From Neocallimastix lanati (nom. inval.) (taxonomy: Eukaryota > Neocallimastigomycota > Neocallimastigomycetes > Neocallimastigales > Neocallimastigaceae): a stretch of 64,000 nt of DNA. A program made the translations under genes and the position numbers. The notes beneath the pieces are model-generated. The model was given only the letters and a program-made list of their open reading frames with translations. It did no database searches and was not told the origin of the DNA. The stretch covers positions 520,001 through 584,000 of the forward strand of contig JACVTC010000042.1 of assembly GCA_016946835.1 (NCBI GenBank), given 5' to 3'. Positions 61,874-64,000 of this stretch are shown piece after piece (position 1 is the first letter of the stretch; every line of letters starts with the position of its first letter).

Positions 61874-63507
61874 CACCAAAATAAAAAAGAACACGTAATA
61901 AAAATTCGTTTTTTAAATAAAATAATCTTTATTAATTAAAAAAAAATTAAATCTCTTTTTTGTTATTAACTATCATATAGTCAATAACTAATACATCGAT
62001 TTAAATAATGAATTTTACATGTATTTATATTTTTTCATGATTACATTTTAATAAATCAAACCTATTTAATATACATATATTACTATTTATTTATAAACAA
62101 AATATTTATTAATAATTTTATTAAATAATAATTAACTAAAACTAAACAATAATTAATTCAATAAACTTTCAACTTATTTACAATAATAATTGAATTCAAT
62201 AAGAACTCATTTATTAGATATTTATTATATAAATATTATTAATACTAATGTTTATATATTTACAATTCAAAACTATTTTTATAAACTATTTAAACTAATT
62301 TTAACTATTTAAAACTATTCCGAAATTAATTTTAAAGTATTTTAAACTAACTAAATTAAATTAACTAACTTAAATGAAATAACTAAATTAAATAAATTAA
62401 ATTAACTAACTTAAATAAATTATCCAAAATTATTTAAATAATAATTTATCCTTTATGAAAAGTTTACATAAATTTATAATTAATTTTCATATACGTAAAT
62501 CATAAATTTATGTAATTTTATTACATTAACTAATTATGTTATAATTAATTATTAAAGATTTTATTAAATCTTTACAATATTAATAATATTTATGAAAATT
62601 TTAATAGCATTAATAATACTAATAATTCTTATAATAATTTTGGAAATAAAAATAATAATAATAATTTTTCTGAAAAATTTAATAAAAATAATATTAATAA
62701 TCTTTCTGAAACTTTAATAAAAATAATATTAATACGGATAAACCTTTTAAAAAATTTTTATAATGATAATAATGATAATATAGTTTCTAAATATTTTGAT
62801 AATACTATTAATATTAAAAATTTTCCTACAATTTTTAATGAATATGATAATAATAAAAATTCTTTCGAAATTAATCATCATATTAATGATTTTAATGATT
62901 TTTTCATAAGTGGTAATAAAAATGATAATAAAAATTCATTACCAAATAATTATTCTTTATTAACAAAAATTAATGAAATTAATAATAAAAGGAATTATGA
63001 AAACAGTGTAATCAAAAATATTGAGAGTTTGATTGAAAATACTGATAAGAATAAAAATGATTATCCTTTAAATAATATTTCTGAAGAAAATATTTATGTT
63101 AATTTTAATAAAAATAATTTAGATAATAATATAATAAATTCTTTAAATAAATTAAATAATAATAATAATAATAATTATATTTTTAAAAATTTAAATAATA
63201 ATTCCAGTGTTACTAGTTATTATGAAAAATTTAATAATAATAATAATGACAAATATTTTATTTAGAAAATTTTGATAATAATTAAAATAATAGTTGTAAC
63301 GATATTAAAAATTTTTCAAAAGAATTTTGTAACCATAATCAAAATAATATTAAAAAATTTTCTGAAAAATTTAATTATAATAATATTAATAAAAATTGTA
63401 TTAAAAATTTTTCTGAAAATTTTTATGAAAATAATTATTATAAAAATCCTTTAAATAATATTCCTGAAAATTCTTATAATAGAAATTTTAATACATTTAA
63501 TTCTTAA
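61874..63507 (+). other. Gap between protease and integrase: non-coding, then broken Asn-rich frames
   Basis: 61874-62590 is plain AT-rich DNA with repeated AACTAAATTAAAT phrases. 62591-63507 has Asn-rich fragments in changing frames (for example 63029-63265), ending at TAA 63505-63507. No RT or RNase H motif was seen in any plus frame. Confidence 0.55.
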
Positions 63508-64000
63508 ATTAATTATAACTATAATAAAAATAATATTAATTTAAATAAAAGTAAAGATAATAATAATTTGGAAAATTATTATATTTTAAATAAAGATTCT
63601 AGTGAAAATAATTTTAATGAAAATGAAATAACCTTTGTTACAACTAATGATGACAATAATAATACTAAAGTTGAAGAATTAAATAATAGTATTGCTATTA
63701 AAGAATATTTGAAAAAGAAAATAATAATTATAGATAATATTAAATATTTTAAAGACGGTGAAAATATTCGTAAATTTGTCGAAGACAAAGAAGAGAAAAT
63801 AGAACTATTATTAGCTGCCCATAATGTTGGACATGAAGGCTATTATAAAACATACGATAGACTTAAAAGGAAATATTATTGGGAAAACATGTCCAAAGAT
63901 GTAGAATTACTTGTTAAAACTTGCCATGATTGTCAAATGAACAGACCACAACCAATTAATAGAGGTATTGAATCATTTGCTACTAAACCAGGTTTACCCT
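63508..64000 (+). CDS. Ty3-type integrase N-terminal (H2C2) domain, cut by the window edge
   Basis: Open for 164 codons to the edge. The zinc-binding motif reads AAHNVGHEGYYKTYDRLKRK, YYWENMSKDV and CHDCQMNRPQ, matching the H-x3-H...C-x2-C integrase zinc finger of Ty3/gypsy elements. The catalytic core would start just outside the window. Confidence 0.8.
   Translation, partial: MNYNYNKNNINLNKSKDNNNLENYYILNKDSSENNFNENEITFVTTNDDNNNTKVEELNNSIAIKEYLKKKIIIIDNIKYFKDGENIRKFVEDKEEKIELLLAAHNVGHEGYYKTYDRLKRKYYWENMSKDVELLVKTCHDCQMNRPQPINRGIESFATKPGLP

Larger units (their letters stand above)
58870..64000 (+). mobile_element. Ty3-type retroelement, decayed, continues past the window
   Basis: Order seen: gag, zinc knuckle, protease, Asn-rich region, integrase zinc-binding domain. 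Several stops and at least one frameshift. No reverse transcriptase between protease and integrase. LTR not identified. Confidence 0.75.

Overview
The window looks like nuclear DNA of an anaerobic gut fungus (Neocallimastigomycota). The reasons are extreme A+T content outside exons, long homopolymer and TTA/TTTATTA microsatellites, Asn-rich low-complexity runs in proteins, spliceosomal introns, fungal Ty1/copia and Ty3-like retroelements, and above all a set of very Cys-rich secreted repeat proteins with recurring C-x4-C...GYY motifs like the proteins annotated as scaffoldin (ScaA family) in these fungi. The assignment rests on recognition, not on a database search.

Positions 1-35113 hold four large scaffoldin-like genes, head to tail on the minus strand: A (<1-4558, C-terminus outside the window), B (6407-13830), C (15692-24658) and D (27102-35113). 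A decayed fifth copy lies at about 37030-37918. Splicing them by eye gives one gene plan: a 23-nt first exon (ATG plus seven codons, phase 2), a second exon of 50-59 nt that completes the signal peptide, then a series of exons that are exact multiples of three with phase-1 junctions, each holding about one 4-Cys module of 130-240 residues. A, C and D then have a long GYY-repeat exon. B, C and D end in a shared C-terminal domain of about 200 residues. A conserved sequence box lies 149-175 bp upstream of all four ATGs. The spaces between genes carry duplicated flanks, an orphan exon piece and minisatellites, so the array has been reshuffled by recombination. Gene D has a chimeric exon joining halves of two exons that are separate in gene C.

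Positions 38415-46830 are a graveyard of retroelements: a 5'-truncated copia element (minus), the gag of another element with two stops, hairpin-forming direct repeats, two GC-rich islands with a tRNA-like T-arm, and a degenerate copia element (plus) split by a 363-bp solo LTR with a perfect 5-bp target duplication. Next come a small SGNH-hydrolase-like remnant and a PD-(D/E)XK (Rpn/transposase-like) gene with two in-frame stops.

Positions 50184-56657 are a complete, very young Ty1/copia element on the minus strand. It has two 313-bp LTRs in which I see no difference, TSD TATTA, a polypurine tract, gag, protease-integrase and RT-RNase H. Gag ends just after a canonical -1 slippery heptamer that leads into the pol frame, and the likely primer site resembles the complement of a tRNA-Lys(CUU) anticodon arm. 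One TGA separates integrase from RT.

Positions 56658-64000 contain microsatellites with solo-LTR-like segments, then a decayed Ty3-type element on the plus strand: gag, zinc knuckle, protease, an Asn-rich stretch with no visible RT, and the zinc-binding part of an integrase running off the window.
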